Shown here one piece after another: positions 44,516 through 56,048 of a stretch of DNA of 64,000 nucleotides; position 1 is the stretch's first letter; every line of letters begins with the position of its first letter. The DNA is from Aegilops tauschii subsp. strangulata. Lineage: Eukaryota; Streptophyta; Magnoliopsida; Poales; Poaceae. The stretch spans positions 158,969,148 through 159,033,147 of the forward strand of contig NC_053040.3 of assembly GCF_002575655.3 (NCBI RefSeq), in the 5' to 3' direction. Made by a program: the position numbers and the translations under genes. Under the pieces are notes generated by a model. That model was given only the letters and a program-made list of their open reading frames with translations. It did no database searches and was not told where the DNA came from.

Positions 44516-45586
44516 TTGCTAGCTGACATACACGGCGGAGACTGCAGGCAGCACTCGTCGTCACGAACCCTCGTTGGCAAGGCGTTCCGCAGTGGGTTCT
44601 ACTGGCCTACGGCACTCAACAACGCGGCCGAGCTGGTGAAGTCCTGTGAGGCCTGCCAATTCCACGCCAAGCAAATCCATCAACCAGCTCAGGGCCTCCA
44701 GACCATCCCGCTCTCGTGGCCATTCACAGTCTGGGGGCTGGATATCCTAGGCCCATTCCCTCGAGCGCATGGGGGCTACCGCTACCTCTACGTCGCCATG
44801 GACAAGTTCACCAAATGGGCGGAGGTAGAAGCTATCCGCACCATCCCGGCCGGATCGGCGGTCAAGTTCATCAAGGGTCTCGTGAGCCGGTTCGGGGTCC
44901 CTAACCGCATCATCACCGGCAACGGCTCGCAGTTCACTAGCAATCTCTTCACGACATATTGTGCTAACCTTGGAACGCAGATCTGCTACGCTTCGGTGGC
45001 ACACCCCAGGAGAAATGGTCAAGTCGAACGCGCCAACGCGGAGGTCCTGAGAGGCCACAAGACCAGGACCATCAAGAAGAAGCTCGAGGCTTGCAGCAGG
45101 GGCTGGCACGATGAGCTCCAGTCTGTGTTGTGGTCCATCCGCACCACCGCCACCAAGCCAATAGGCGAGACCCCGTTCTTCCTCGTCTACGGAGCAGAAG
45201 CGGTTATCCCTCACGAGGTCCAGCATCGCTCTGCGTGGGTCCTGGCGTTTGATGAGATGCAGCAGGACGCCAGGCGGGGGATGGACCTTGTGCTGGGGGA
45301 GGAATGCCGGCACGAAGCCACACTTCGAGCGGCAAGATACCAGCAGGCGCTGTGGCGGTATCACTGCCGCGGCGTCCGCTCCAGGACGCTCAAGGTGGGC
45401 GACCTCGTCCTAAGGTGGGTGCTCTCCAGAGAAGGGTTGCATAAGCTCTCTCCCATGTGGGAGGGCCCGTTTTGGGTCTCCCACGTCTCCAGGCCCGGCG
45501 CCGTGCGCCTAGAGATGCAGGACGGGGTCCCCATCCAGAATGCCGGGAACATCCAGCACCTCCGGAAGTTCTACCCACGAAGCTAG
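44516..45586 (+). CDS. Integrase of T2, open frame, second catalytic Asp replaced by Gly
   Basis: Zinc-binding N-terminus HGGDCRQHSS and CEACQFHAK, catalytic core with first Asp in VWGLDILGPFP, second position IITGNGSQF where the family has IITDNG, and Glu in RRNGQVERANAEV. The frame then runs through the C-terminal part to YPRS and TAG. The Asp-to-Gly change is GGC at 44918-44920 instead of GAC, so the D,D-35-E triad is incomplete and strand transfer should be lost. Upstream frame breaks already separate it from RT. Confidence 0.85.
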   Translation: MLADIHGGDCRQHSSSRTLVGKAFRSGFYWPTALNNAAELVKSCEACQFHAKQIHQPAQGLQTIPLSWPFTVWGLDILGPFPRAHGGYRYLYVAMDKFTKWAEVEAIRTIPAGSAVKFIKGLVSRFGVPNRIITGNGSQFTSNLFTTYCANLGTQICYASVAHPRRNGQVERANAEVLRGHKTRTIKKKLEACSRGWHDELQSVLWSIRTTATKPIGETPFFLVYGAEAVIPHEVQHRSAWVLAFDEMQQDARRGMDLVLGEECRHEATLRAARYQQALWRYHCRGVRSRTLKVGDLVLRWVLSREGLHKLSPMWEGPFWVSHVSRPGAVRLEMQDGVPIQNAGNIQHLRKFYPRS

Positions 45587-45589
45587 GCC

Positions 45590-46509
45590 CAGCGCTTGTG
45601 AAGCAAGGCCCCGTGCCTATGAAGGTCTCCGCTCGTGACACTCTCACGTAATAATGAGTGGGGCTGTACATGCCCCGGAGTCTCAGGAGTGCCGCCCTCA
45701 GGCCTCGGGGGCTCCCTCCCACGTCCTAGTGGCGGCAATTAGCTTCGCGCTGGTGAGAAGACTAGACTAGGTGCCGGACGCGGCTTTTCATTTGCTTTCC
45801 GTAGTTGGCTTGCCCCTCTTTAATGGAAATTCGCATTCTGGTGTTTCTTGTCATCTTGGTTCAATCGCCTTTTTCCTCTGTTTCGTCCCTCGGTTCTTTG
45901 TTTTGGCCCGTACTCTCCCTCGCATGCCTCGTGAGGGGGCTGGACAGGTGCACTCGTGAGCGTTTTCCTGGTCTTCGTGAGGCACCGTTTTTCCTGGTCT
46001 TCGCGAGGCACCCTCGCTCGAGCTCGCAAGCTGGCGCGCCTCCCTTTATTAAGTCCGTGCCCCTCGGGTACCGCGACACGGAACGCTGGGTCATAGCCCA
46101 CCACGCCTAGGGCCCTGGGCTTGGAAGAATAAGAGTTCCTTAACAAATTTTTGCAGTTGCTCGACGCCTCCCAAGCCTACGGCAAGGAGGTCTCACCAGG
46201 TGCTGGGAGATGCATGCCTCACGAAGCGGAAACTACTTCAGACACGTCGAGCTAAGTTATCTCTACACGCCTACATAAAACACTGATGCTGCAACACGAC
46301 ACAGGAACAATAAACATAACATAGCAACATGGAAATCACGGTTCGTTGCACGCCCTTCCAGGGCCCCATACTTGTTTCTTTTTCGAATGCAAGATGAAAG
46401 GAAAGAACAAACCAAAAGCGGCGCGCACCCCCGCAGCGGTTCGTGAGGGCAGGCCCTTGGCGCCCTCCTGGACTCAGCCAGACCCCTCCTCGCGCTTCAC
46501 TGGGGCGCG
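45590..46509 (+). other. Non-coding 3' spacer of T2
   Basis: No coding sequence recognised. The first ~200 bases (GACACTCTCACGTAATAATGAG; GGTGCCGGACGCGGC) recur in T3 at 50840-51030, just after its gag. The part 46170-46450 probably corresponds to the 3' untranslated end of the antisense gene. Confidence 0.6.
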
Positions 46510-46576
46510 GTGACGAGACGATCTGCTACCGCCGAGTGGAAGCGCGGCCGGAGAGGCCGCGCAACCATGGCGCGCC

Positions 46577-46774
46577 TCACTTCATCGACGGGACTGCCAC
46601 GACCTGAGCGGCTCCCACCGCGCAAGAAGGCCCTGCCACGGCCGCAAGGGCCACGGCGGGGGTCACGGTGTGTTTACGTGGGCGACCGCGCTCCCTCTTG
46701 GGTGGCGGCGAACCAGGCCCCTCCTGGCGGGCCTTCCCCTTCTCTGCGGCCGAGAACCTCTTCACCGACGCCAT
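46577..46774 (-). pseudogene. Antisense accessory gene remnant of T2 (N-terminus only)
   Basis: Reads leftward from 46774 (MASVKRFSAAEKGK). The start aligns with the T1 antisense gene (IRRISAVEKGK), and both are preceded by the same polypurine tract and LTR. The segment is basic (KRERGRPRKH, AT-hook/NLS-like) and ends after about 65 codons with no B3-like domain, so the rest is deleted. An upstream in-frame ATG at 46924 also exists. Confidence 0.5.
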
Positions 46775-47107
46775 GGGTATCGCGGCTAGTAGTGAAGCAA
46801 GGGAGAAGAAGCGAGCGGAGCAGGAAGAGATGGGCGACGGGGGCTCTGCCCCCTCCTCATTTATAGCTGGAGAAGGCCAACCGGCGACCCCCACGATCAC
46901 AGGTAATGATGGTTTTCTCTGCATGCATTAGGGACTCGTCAAGTCGAGCAGTTGCCGAGGCAGCGTGGGGAAGCGGAGACACCCACGTCCCATCAGTCAC
47001 CATGCTTCAACCGAGGCTGCAGGCTGTTGGGGCCCGCGGCGCTCCGCACTTGCCCCTTGGCTTCGCCTCGAAGCCAAGTCCGAGCGCGCCTTGGGCCCGG
47101 GGGCTAA

Positions 47108-47995
47108 TGTCGATGTTCTGGGAACGGGGGTCCCCAGGCTTGCCAGCCTGCGGCCCACGGCGTGGCTCCACCAGCGGCCCTGTACTTCCCACCTTCACCA
47201 GCAAACACTCAAGACCCTCGCGAGGGGCCAAGCCTCATGAGGCAGACGACGCATGACCTCCTCGGGGGCGGCCTCACTAGGCTGGCTCGCGAGGGGCGGA
47301 GAGATCAAGGCGGGGGGCACCTCGTGAGGTTCCTGTGACGCAAGTCATGACGACTAAGGCCAGGCAGGCGCCAGCGCGCGCAATGTACTCGTTTCCTCTT
47401 TGGTGCTAAAGAGGCAAGTGCAGGCGAGGAGTCCCGAGGCATCAGGCAAAGGTTTCCATATCGGTGCAACAAGACCAAGACCAGCGGGACGGCAGGACGG
47501 AGGTCACCGTGGAGCCCAGGACGGCGTCACCACCAGAGCCTTTGGCAGGCGAAGACCACCTTTAATCAGGATAACTTGTACTGGTTGTCTCCCTTCAAAT
47601 TTGGCCGTTGTTGGATCCCTTCCCGCCTACATTTGGGAGGAGGACCAGGGCCTCTATAAATAGGACTAGCCACCACCTTAGAAGGGGACGATTCATTCAG
47701 ATCATCCTCAACCACACAAGCTCACCGAGCTCAAGAACACCTCTCCTCAGGAGGCTGTTCTTCCCTTGTACTTGTACATCCTCAGCCCAAGAGGCAATCC
47801 AGCACACCACACTGGAGTAGGGTATTACACCACATAGGTGGCCCAAACCAGTATAAACCATGTGTCCTTTGTTCTTTGAGTTCGAGGTGCTGAGCCTTGG
47901 GTCATGGGGAGTGGGTGAGCTAGGGAAGGGAGAGATCTTTGTGTGCACCCGAGTGTTCGAACCTCGAGGGTTTTGCCGGAGCCCAAAATCCGACA
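47108..47995 (+). repeat. 3' LTR of T2
   Basis: TGTCGATGTTCTGGG ... AAAATCCGACA; preceded by GGGCCCGGGGGCTAA (polypurine tract). Confidence 0.92.
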
Positions 47996-48680
47996 ATCGC
48001 GTCGCAGGAGAGGCAGACACGGGACTAGATCCCGATGTAGCCCCCAAATCCTTGTCCAAACGGCGGCAAATGCTCGTCATGGACTTCTTGGACCCTGAGG
48101 AAGCCCTACTCTTGGCTGAGAACTTTCTGACAGAGGATTTCTTCATCTTCTTGGACGCACTAGGCTCGGTAGGACGAGGAGGGGACGGAGGTACGTCTTC
48201 AATACCAGAGAAGGTGTGAGATAGAGGGTGGACTGGCAGGTTGGAGCAAACCCCCGAGATGGGGGCGCCCATAGCAGTATATTTTCCTTGGCCAACAACC
48301 TCCGGCACCACCCCACCCTTAATAGGAGCTTCCGTCGAATCCTTCTGGGCCGCACCCACAGGGGCATTAGATTTAGACAGCTCACGCTCGTCCATATCCA
48401 GACCGTCCCATTTGGACTGGGTGAAATGGGGGTCAGTGCCACCGCTCGGGTTTTGCCCACCCGCCGAACCATCACCTTTCTTGTCGTTGTCTGGGTTCAA
48501 AGAGCTTGGAGGAGGTCGAGCCTGAAATGCCTAAGCTCCCTCGACTGGAACCCGCAGCCGCACACCATAAGAGGAGGGGAAAACATCAAGCACACCACGA
48601 ACACAAACTGGATCCACACACCAAACCTTGATACACACCGGACCAATCTTCTCTAGGGATTCAGGATCTACCTCCACAGG

Positions 48681-49575
48681 TGTAGGCGTTCTGGGAACGG
48701 GGGTCCCCAGACTTGCCTACCTGCGGCCCACGGCATGGCTAAGTTAGCGGGCCATTCGGCCCATCTTCATCAACAAGGCATCCAAGACCCTCGTGAGGGG
48801 CCAAGCTTCGCGAGGCGGGCGACGCAAGACCTCCTCAGGAGCGGCCTAGCCAGGCGGGGTCACGAGGAGCGGAGATATCAAGGCGGGGCAAACCTCACGA
48901 GGATCTCGTGACGTGAGCCATGACGATCGGCACCAGGCGGGTGCCAGCGTGTGCGGCGTCCTTGTTTCCCCTTTGGTGCTAAGGAGGCAAGCGCAGGCGA
49001 GGAGTACCGTGGCATCAGGCAAAGGTTGCCATATCGGTGCAACGAGACCAAGACCAGAAGGACGGCAGGACGGAGGTCATCGTGGAGCCCAAGACGGCGT
49101 CACCACCAGAGCCTTTCGCAGGCGAAGACCACTTTTGTCAGGATAGCTTGTACTAGCTGTCCCCCTTCAAATTTTCCCGCCGCTGTTGGCTCCCTTCCCG
49201 CTCAAAATTTGGGAAGAGGACCAGGGCCTATATAAGTAGAACTAGCCACCATAGTAGGGGCATCTCAGCTTGATCCGATTTGATCGAGAGCCTACCCTAG
49301 CCACAGGAACACCTCAACCTCAGGAGGTTGTTCTTCCCCTTGTACTATTCAACATCAGCCCAAGAGGCAATCCACCACCACACACACTGGAGTAGGGTAT
49401 TACACCACAGTGGTGGCCCGAACCAGTATAAATCTCGTGTCTTTTTGAGTTGCGAGTTCGTCGAGTTCGTCTGCGAGATCTTAGCGAGCTAGGGTGTGGA
49501 TTGGTAGGAGGGAAAGACTTCGTGCGCACCCCAGAGTTCGAACCTTAAGGTTTTGCCAGAGCTCCACATCCGACA
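48681..49575 (+). repeat. 5' LTR of T3 (895 bp)
   Basis: TGTAGGCGTTCTGGG ... CCACATCCGACA; TATATAAG at 49229-49236. It is a subfamily distinct from T2: the promoter-proximal region differs (GTAGGGGCATCTCAGC block). Confidence 0.92.
49229..49236 (+). promoter_or_regulatory. TATA box in T3 5' LTR
   Basis: GGGCCTATATAAGTAG; repeated in the 3' LTR at 59785-59792. Confidence 0.6.
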
Positions 49576-49647
49576 TTTGGTGCGCCTGGTAGGGGTGCGT
49601 CGGAGATTCTTCTTCGACAATCGACCTACCGACGCTCCACGGCCAAG

Positions 49648-50598
49648 ATGTCCGGCGACCCAAGAGCTTACTCCGACCGTTGGGTAGCCTGGCCGGCCTG
49701 GGCGACGACGCCTGCTCATGAAGGCCTCGACCCCACGCTCCAGGCGGCGCGGGCGCCATCCAACGCTGCGGAGCACGGGCGGCGCGGCCAGGCGTCGTCC
49801 ACCCTCACTCCACGACAGGTACGAGCCGCTGCAAGGGCAGCAAGCCACGCCGCGGTGACGGCGCCGCACTCGTGGCGGGAGCAAGGAGACATGCGAGCAG
49901 CACTCACTGTGGCAAGGGAGCTGCTGCGGTGCCGGCTGGTTGAGAGCGGCCGGGACGCACTGCTGGAACGCGTTGCCGAGCTGCTGGACGTGGCGGCCTC
50001 GGGAGCGCCGCCTTTATGCTATCAGCTCCCTTCTCAGGCCGTTACGGGGCCTCATGGTGGGCCTCGCCGCAACCACGCGCCGTCGGGCGCGCATGGGGGC
50101 TTCGTCAACACCAGCGCGGCCGGCGGCGCCGGGGGCTCCGCCGCCCCCATACCGCCCGCGACAAGCACGGGCACAAGCGTCGCCCCCCATGGTCCTGGCG
50201 AGATGCCACTCTACTATCCTCAGGGCACTACGCTGGGCCAGGCAAAATGGAGTGTGGGGCACTACGGTGAGGTGTTCGGGGTAACAGCCCCGGAAGCCTA
50301 CGTGCCCCGCATGATGGACCAGGAGTACGCACCGGAGGATGACCCCGGCTCGTTCGTTGGAGAAGATTGGGAAGAAGGGGCGCTAGGAGTCAAAGCCTTC
50401 CAGGAAGCAACAGAGAACCACGACGATCGCGCCATCAACGACAACTACAGGGTACCGCTAATCTCTCAGGAGCAAGCTTACGCTAACCATGGGCTTCCAG
50501 TGAACCAGGTTACAGCCTCGGCAGATCACCCTGGCGCAGCAATGCCTCTCCCGCCCGGGGAAGCTCGTTGGGGGTTGCGTGGAGGGAGCCAGGAATAG
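49648..50598 (+). CDS. gag N-terminal protein of T3 (316 codons, intact)
   Basis: Starts 72 bases after the LTR end (MSGDPRAYSD). Ala/Arg-rich helical N-terminal third (ARAASHAAV, ALTVARELLRCRLVE), a Gly/Ala/Pro-rich linker, then PYGEVFGV-like sequence (GHYGEVFGVTAPEAYVP) and an acidic stretch (YAPEDDPGSFVGEDWEE). This is the part preceding the capsid in Tat-type gag and has no enzymatic motif. The capsid domain present in T2 is absent here; T2 lacks this N-terminus. The frame ends at TAG in sequence that no longer matches gag. Confidence 0.65.
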   Translation: MSGDPRAYSDRWVAWPAWATTPAHEGLDPTLQAARAPSNAAEHGRRGQASSTLTPRQVRAAARAASHAAVTAPHSWREQGDMRAALTVARELLRCRLVESGRDALLERVAELLDVAASGAPPLCYQLPSQAVTGPHGGPRRNHAPSGAHGGFVNTSAAGGAGGSAAPIPPATSTGTSVAPHGPGEMPLYYPQGTTLGQAKWSVGHYGEVFGVTAPEAYVPRMMDQEYAPEDDPGSFVGEDWEEGALGVKAFQEATENHDDRAINDNYRVPLISQEQAYANHGLPVNQVTASADHPGAAMPLPPGEARWGLRGGSQE

Positions 50599-51537
50599 GG
50601 CACCACCCCATGTCCCGCGAATCCGGGCGGCACCCGGAGGTAGGCCTTCTGCCGGGGAGGCTTCGACAACCCTTCCCCCGGCAGAGGACCTGTGGTCACC
50701 GAGGGCACCGCTGGCGTCCCCTTTCCCCCTTTGTGTCGTCCAAGTTGCCGGTCGGCTCAAAGGTGGTCGAGGGTGGTGCAAGGCGGGGCCCTCGTCTGGC
50801 GATATGAAGCAAGGCCGGTACCTATGAAGAAGGTACAGTGCCTGTGAAGCTCGCCGCCCGTGACACTCTCACGTAATAATGAGTTGGGGCTGTACACGCC
50901 CCGGAGTCTCAGGGGTGCCAGCCTCAGGCCCTGGGGCTCCCTCCCACGCCTAGTGGCAGCACTTAGCTCCGCGCTGGTGAGAAGACTTGAAGACCAGAAG
51001 ACTAGACTAGGTGCCGGACGCGGCCATTTGCTTTGGATCTCTCTTTCTGTAGCTTTGCTTTCTGGATCTGGATTTAAGTTGAAGCCGAGTGTTTGTCGAT
51101 ACGCGCGGGGGGTGCCTCTTCTCGTTCGAGCAGTTTCCTGCTTTCTGGATTTTGTTTTGTCTGGGACTCATGTCCGTCGCCTTCCCCTCACGAGCGGGAC
51201 TGCGCGAAGCACACGCGCGCCGAGCGCGTGCTAACGCTGCAACTAGCGCTTGCCTCTTGCGGAGCCCCTTCTGACAGGTCAACCAGCTCCGCAGGATTCA
51301 GAGAAACTCGTAGCCTTGTGACCCAGCTCGAGGCTGGCGCTGACTATGGTAAACCACGACGGGGAACTCGCCCCTAGACTCATGAGTCTACGAGGGCACA
51401 GATTCAATACCGCATAGGAAAGTAAAGGCTGCAACTTGCTTAGATGAGGGGCTCCCCTCTGAAAATGCTCTTACAAGTTTTCCAAGGGCCGCGCACGAGT
51501 TTTTGCATACAGGATGCAATGACAGGAGAACATGGGA
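50599..51537 (+). other. Spacer of T3 where pol is deleted
   Basis: No pol motifs. From about 50840 it matches the T2 sequence downstream of integrase (GACACTCTCACGTAATAATG, CGCGCTGGTGAGAAGACT), so gag is joined directly to the 3' spacer. Confidence 0.65.
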
Positions 51538-52688
51538 TTAGCCGGATATGTCGCTCACTGCATCGCCCTCGGACGCATCGCTCGCATCATTTTCGTCTTC
51601 GCCGGCACCATCGCCGCCTTCGGCGATGCCTCCGTCGCCGTCGTCAACCACGTCGCCTTCGTCTGCGACCACCACCACCGCGTCGTCGTCAGAGGCAAAG
51701 GCTCTGACCAGCGCGTCCACGTTGTCCTCCACCCACCGCGCCAGATCGCCCCAGACGGCCTGCGGTACGGGGCAATGGCGACGTCGAAGTCGAAGTCTTG
51801 GAAGGAGTTCCTGAGGTGGCTGAAAACACGGGAGAACGCGCACCCGAGCAGGCCCCGACTTCTCTCCTCCACGAGCCGGCAAGCCCTGTCAGACCGGGTT
51901 TCCAGGCGTGTCACCACGTCGGTGAAGAAGGTCAGATGGCTGGCATAGTCATTCGAGTGGGGGGTAGGAGCATTCTCGTCGCAGATGTATCCCAGGGCGG
52001 TATTGGCCCTGTTCCGGAGATCCTGAAGCATAGGACCATGCTCGCGCTCCAGCGTCCAACATTGGAGCACTTCCTCCCTGTTTTGCCGTGCGATTGCCTC
52101 GGCGTCGTCGACCCGCTCCCGAAGAGAAAGCAGCTCGGCGCGGGCGGAGGCCAATGTAACACCCCGCATTTAACTTGCCATATTTGTAACTCCGACTCTT
52201 GCCATTTTCGGCTATGTGATATGATTTTCCCTCCGTTGTCGGGTTTTGTCTTTCGTTTTGTATTTTTCATGTCATGCATTTTCATATCATGTCATCATGT
52301 GCATTGCATTCGCATACGTGTTCGTCTCACGCATCCGAGCTTTTTCTCCGTTGTCCGTTTTGCAATCCGGCGCTCCTATCTCCTCCGGTGCACCCCTTTC
52401 GTTTTTTTTCGTGTGCGTGAGTCAAACTTTCTCGGAATGGGCCGAGGCTTGTCAAGTGGCCTTATTATACCACCCGGAGACTACCGGTCAAGTTTCGTTC
52501 CATTTGGAGGTCGTTTGGTACTCCGACGGTTAACCGGGCATCCGCAAAGTCCATTTGAGTGTCCAGCAAAAAACCCCTCTAAAACCAGCCCAAAACCCAC
52601 CAAACTCTCTTCCATGCTCTAGGTCGTTCGATCACGATCGTGTGGGCGAAAACCGCACCTCATTTGGAGCCTCCTAGCTCCCTCTAGC

Positions 52689-52696
52689 TATAAATA
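52689..52696 (+). promoter_or_regulatory. TATA box in the long LTR-like insertion
   Basis: CTAGCTATAAATATG follows a CTCC-rich stretch and precedes a GC-rich leader (52740-53110). Confidence 0.55.
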
Positions 52697-53111
52697 TGTG
52701 GGCATCCCGAAAACGAAATCGCAGTCTAAACCCTAGCGTCTTCCACCTCGCGCCGCCGGACAAAGTCCACCCGCGCCGGACACGTCCGCCCGCGCCGGCG
52801 GACGAATCGCGCACCGCCATGTCAGCGTCCGCCGCCGCCGTACCGCGCCGGCCCGCAGAGCCCACGTCGGGCCCCCGTGAGCCCGCGCCGCCCGCGCCTG
52901 CCCCGCCGCGGCCTCCCCTCCGCCGCTCGCCGGCACCGGCCGCCGCCGCGCGCCCGCCGCCGCCACCGCCGGCCATCGCCGCCGCTGGCCCCGAGGCCGC
53001 CGCCTCCTCCTCCCTCCGGCGCCACTCCGACCCCCCCTCGCCGCCGCGGCCTCCCTCTCCTCTCCTCCCGCCGGCGTACTCCATCGGGCCGAGCTCCCTC
53101 GATCGGATCTG

Positions 53112-56048
53112 GTAGCCCGTTGACTTTTCTCGTACCCCCTCAAATCCTCTAAGTCCCCAAATTTTCTTAGTATATGCCTCTGTTCGTATAGCTATAACTC
53201 TGTGCATATAGCTCCGATTCGCGCGTGTAATATGTCAAATTGTTCGTCTCGTGATGCTCTTCAGTTTGTTCAATTGCACCATATTCATTAGAGGTCATCT
53301 TGATGCCCAAATCTCTGATGGAAGAGGGCTAGTTGCTGTTATTCTCTGGTTCTTGACAGAACTTGGAGATTTGTCATTTTTGTATCTTTAAATCTGTGGA
53401 TCTTTTGAGCATGAGCTCTACATGTGTCTTGAAGTATGCCATGCCATCTTTCCAGTGGTATAGTCCATGTATTTTTGTGATCTCTGTGGTGACTAGCATA
53501 ATCATGCAAAGTAGGCCCCGTAATATTTCTGATTTCAGGGACTTAGTGATTTCTCTAAGTCCTTGTCTGCTGTAATTTTGTTGCCATGTAAACTTGATAC
53601 TACAGAGAGATACATGCATATTTTGGAGATGTTCAGTAAGGATGTTTTGTAGCTATAGTTGTAATTGTTCCATTCGTACAATTGTTTGCAATTATGGAGT
53701 GCCATAGCATGACTCAATCTTGCTCTACTTTTCCTATAAAATATTTCTGGCAGATTCTTAACATGATATGCAATTTTGCCAAGCTTATTGTAGTTGATCC
53801 ACACATGCTATGCTATTATTCTTGTCTTGGAGAGCTTCATAAGCATGCCATCTTGCTGTAGGTATGCTTGCTTTTTCATGCATTTCTCTGTAGTGAGTGA
53901 ATCAAGCTCACAAAGAGGCCTACATATTAATATTTCTGCCATGCTCTGTTTTCTGCGAAGTCTGGAACCTGATAACAAAACTTGCTATGTTTACATGCTT
54001 GCCGTCATATCTTCTGGTCCTTTTTGGCTTATGGTCAGTAAGGGACTTTTGTCATGTGCATTTAGTAGAACACACCATGCCTTGTTTTGCTATGTTAAGT
54101 TCCTGTAGCATGTTGATTTCGTGCTCTGAACATTGCTACCTGATGCTGTTTTCTTCACTAAGTCTGTGAACCTGTTATCTTTTGCACTTTTGCCATGCTT
54201 GTTTGGGCTTGATATGTTGTGAACTAGCCATAGCTCAGTGTTCATCTTTTGTCAAGCATCTCCTGTAGATTACTGTCATGTGCTTTGTTGCTATGCTGGG
54301 GTGCTGTAGCATTGTTGCTTGTTGCATTTTAAGTGCTATCTTGCTGTTTATCGCAGATTCGTGTCATTCTTGTTTTGCTTGCCATTTGCAAACCGTGCAT
54401 CCGATTCCGGTGATCTTTATATCGATTTCGACCGAAATCACCTCATCTTTCCAGTGGCATGCTTGGTTTGCCAAGTTACTGCCATGTTCATCATTTTCCT
54501 TCCGGAGCACGCATATGCATCGCATATCATATCTTGCATATCATACATGTTTTGCATCATGTTGCTTGCGCATTTCTCATTGTTGATTGTGGTACCATTT
54601 GTTTGTGTTCTTGTCTTGGGTAGAGCCGGGAGACGAGTTCGTGAACGAGGAACCTGTCGAGTACGCTTACGAGGATCAAGCTTTCGACAACTCTGAGAAC
54701 CTTGCAGGCAAGATGACCACCCCTCGATATCACTTCTATCTTTGCTTTGCTAGTTGTTCGCTCTATTGCCATGCTCCGCTACCTATCACTTGCTATATCA
54801 TGTCTCCCATTTTAGCCATGTCAGCCCCTAACCATCCTCTCCTAGCAAACCATTGTTTGGCTAAGTTACCGCTTTTGCTCAGCCCTTCTTATAGCGTTGC
54901 TAGTTGCAGGTGAAGTTGAAGTTTGTTCCATGTCGGAACATGGATATGTTGGGATATCACAATATCTCTTATTTAATTAATGCATCTATATATATTTGGT
55001 AAAGGGTGGAAGGCTCGGCCTTATGCCTGGTGTTTTGTTCCACTCTTGCCGCCCTAGTTACTGTATACCGGGATTATGTTCCTTGAGTTTGCGTTCCTTA
55101 CGCGGTCGGGTGATTTATGGGACCCCCTTGACAGTTCGCCTTGAATAAAACTCCTCCAGCAAGGCCCAACTTTGGTTTTACCATTTGCCACCTAAGCCTT
55201 TTCCCCCGGGTTTTCGCGAGCCCGAGGGTCATCTTATTTTAACCCCCCCCCCCGGGCCAGTGCTCCTTCGAGTGTTGGTCCGAACCGAGCAGCCTGCGGG
55301 GCCACCTCGGGGAAACTCGAGGTCTGGTTTTACTCGTAGCTTGACTTATCCGGTGTGCCCTGAGAACGAGATATGTGCAGCTCCTATCGGGATTTGTCGG
55401 CACATTCGGGGGCTTTGCTGGTCTTGTTTTACCATTGTCGAGATGTCTTGTAAACCAGGATTCCGAGACTGATCGGGTTTTTCCGGGAGAAGGTTTATCC
55501 TTCGTTGACCGTGAGAGCTTATGATGGGCTAAGTTGGGACACCCCTGCAGGGTATTATCTTTCGAAAGTCGTGCCCGCGGTTATGAGGCAGATGGGAATT
55601 TGTTAATGTCCGGTTGTAGATAACTTGTCACTTGACCCAATTAAAATACATCAACTACGTGTGTAGCCGTGATGGTCTCTTCTCGGCGGAGTCCGGGAAG
55701 TGAACACGGTCTGAGTTATGTATGACGTAAGTAGGTGTTCAGGATCACTTCTTGGTCATTGCTAGAAGACGTCCGTTCCGTTGCTTCTCTTCTCGCTCTC
55801 TTTTGCGCAAGTTAGCCACCATATATGCTTTTGCCGCTGCAGCTCCATCTCTTTGCGCCATCCTTTCTTATAAGCTTAAATAGTCTTGATCTCGCGGGTG
55901 TGAGATTGCTGAGTCCCCGTGACTCACAGATTCTACCAAAACAGTTGCAGGTGCCGACGATGCCAGTGCAGATGACGACGTCGATCTCAAGTGGGAGTTC
56001 GACGAGGAACGTGGTCGTTACTATGTGTCTTTTCCTGATGATCAGTAG
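53112..56048 (+). other. Exon/intron-like structure inside the long LTR
   Basis: A donor-like GATCTG/GTAGCC (53112) ends the GC-rich leader. A long T-rich region follows. Exon-like 54622-54710 encodes GDEFVNEEPVEYAYEDQAF after TTGGGTAG. Another T-rich region leads to GTTGCAG (55950) and exon-like 55951-56048 encoding [19 protein letters not shown] and ending TAG. Acidic short peptides between intron-like segments suggest a spliced transcript; no ORF joins them without splicing. Confidence 0.4.

Larger units (their letters stand above)
40025..47995 (+). mobile_element. T2: Tat-like Ty3/gypsy element with pol (7,971 bp)
   Basis: LTRs 40025-40912 and 47108-47995 (888 bp each, about 95% identical by eye), flanked by ATCAC (40020-40024) and ATCGC (47996-48000), 4 of 5 matching. 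Order: gag fragment, protease, reverse transcriptase, degenerate RNase H, second RNase H, integrase, spacer, remnant of an antisense gene, polypurine tract. The double RNase H marks the Tat lineage. It lies in LINE ORF1 on the opposite strand. Confidence 0.92.

Noticed and set aside
47400..47820. Frames repeated in every T-family LTR (also near 29678-30285, 40295-40736, 48913-49235 and 59374-59791)
   Set aside because: They lie within LTRs, are shared only because the LTR repeats, and show no protein family.
52674..53207. Long open frames on both strands in a GC-rich Pro/Ala/Arg segment
   Set aside because: High GC removes stops in all frames; no domain, low complexity, and the position fits an untranslated leader in the long LTR.
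55240..55256. Run of cytosines as a functional element
   Set aside because: A homopolymer in the LTR; no supporting context.
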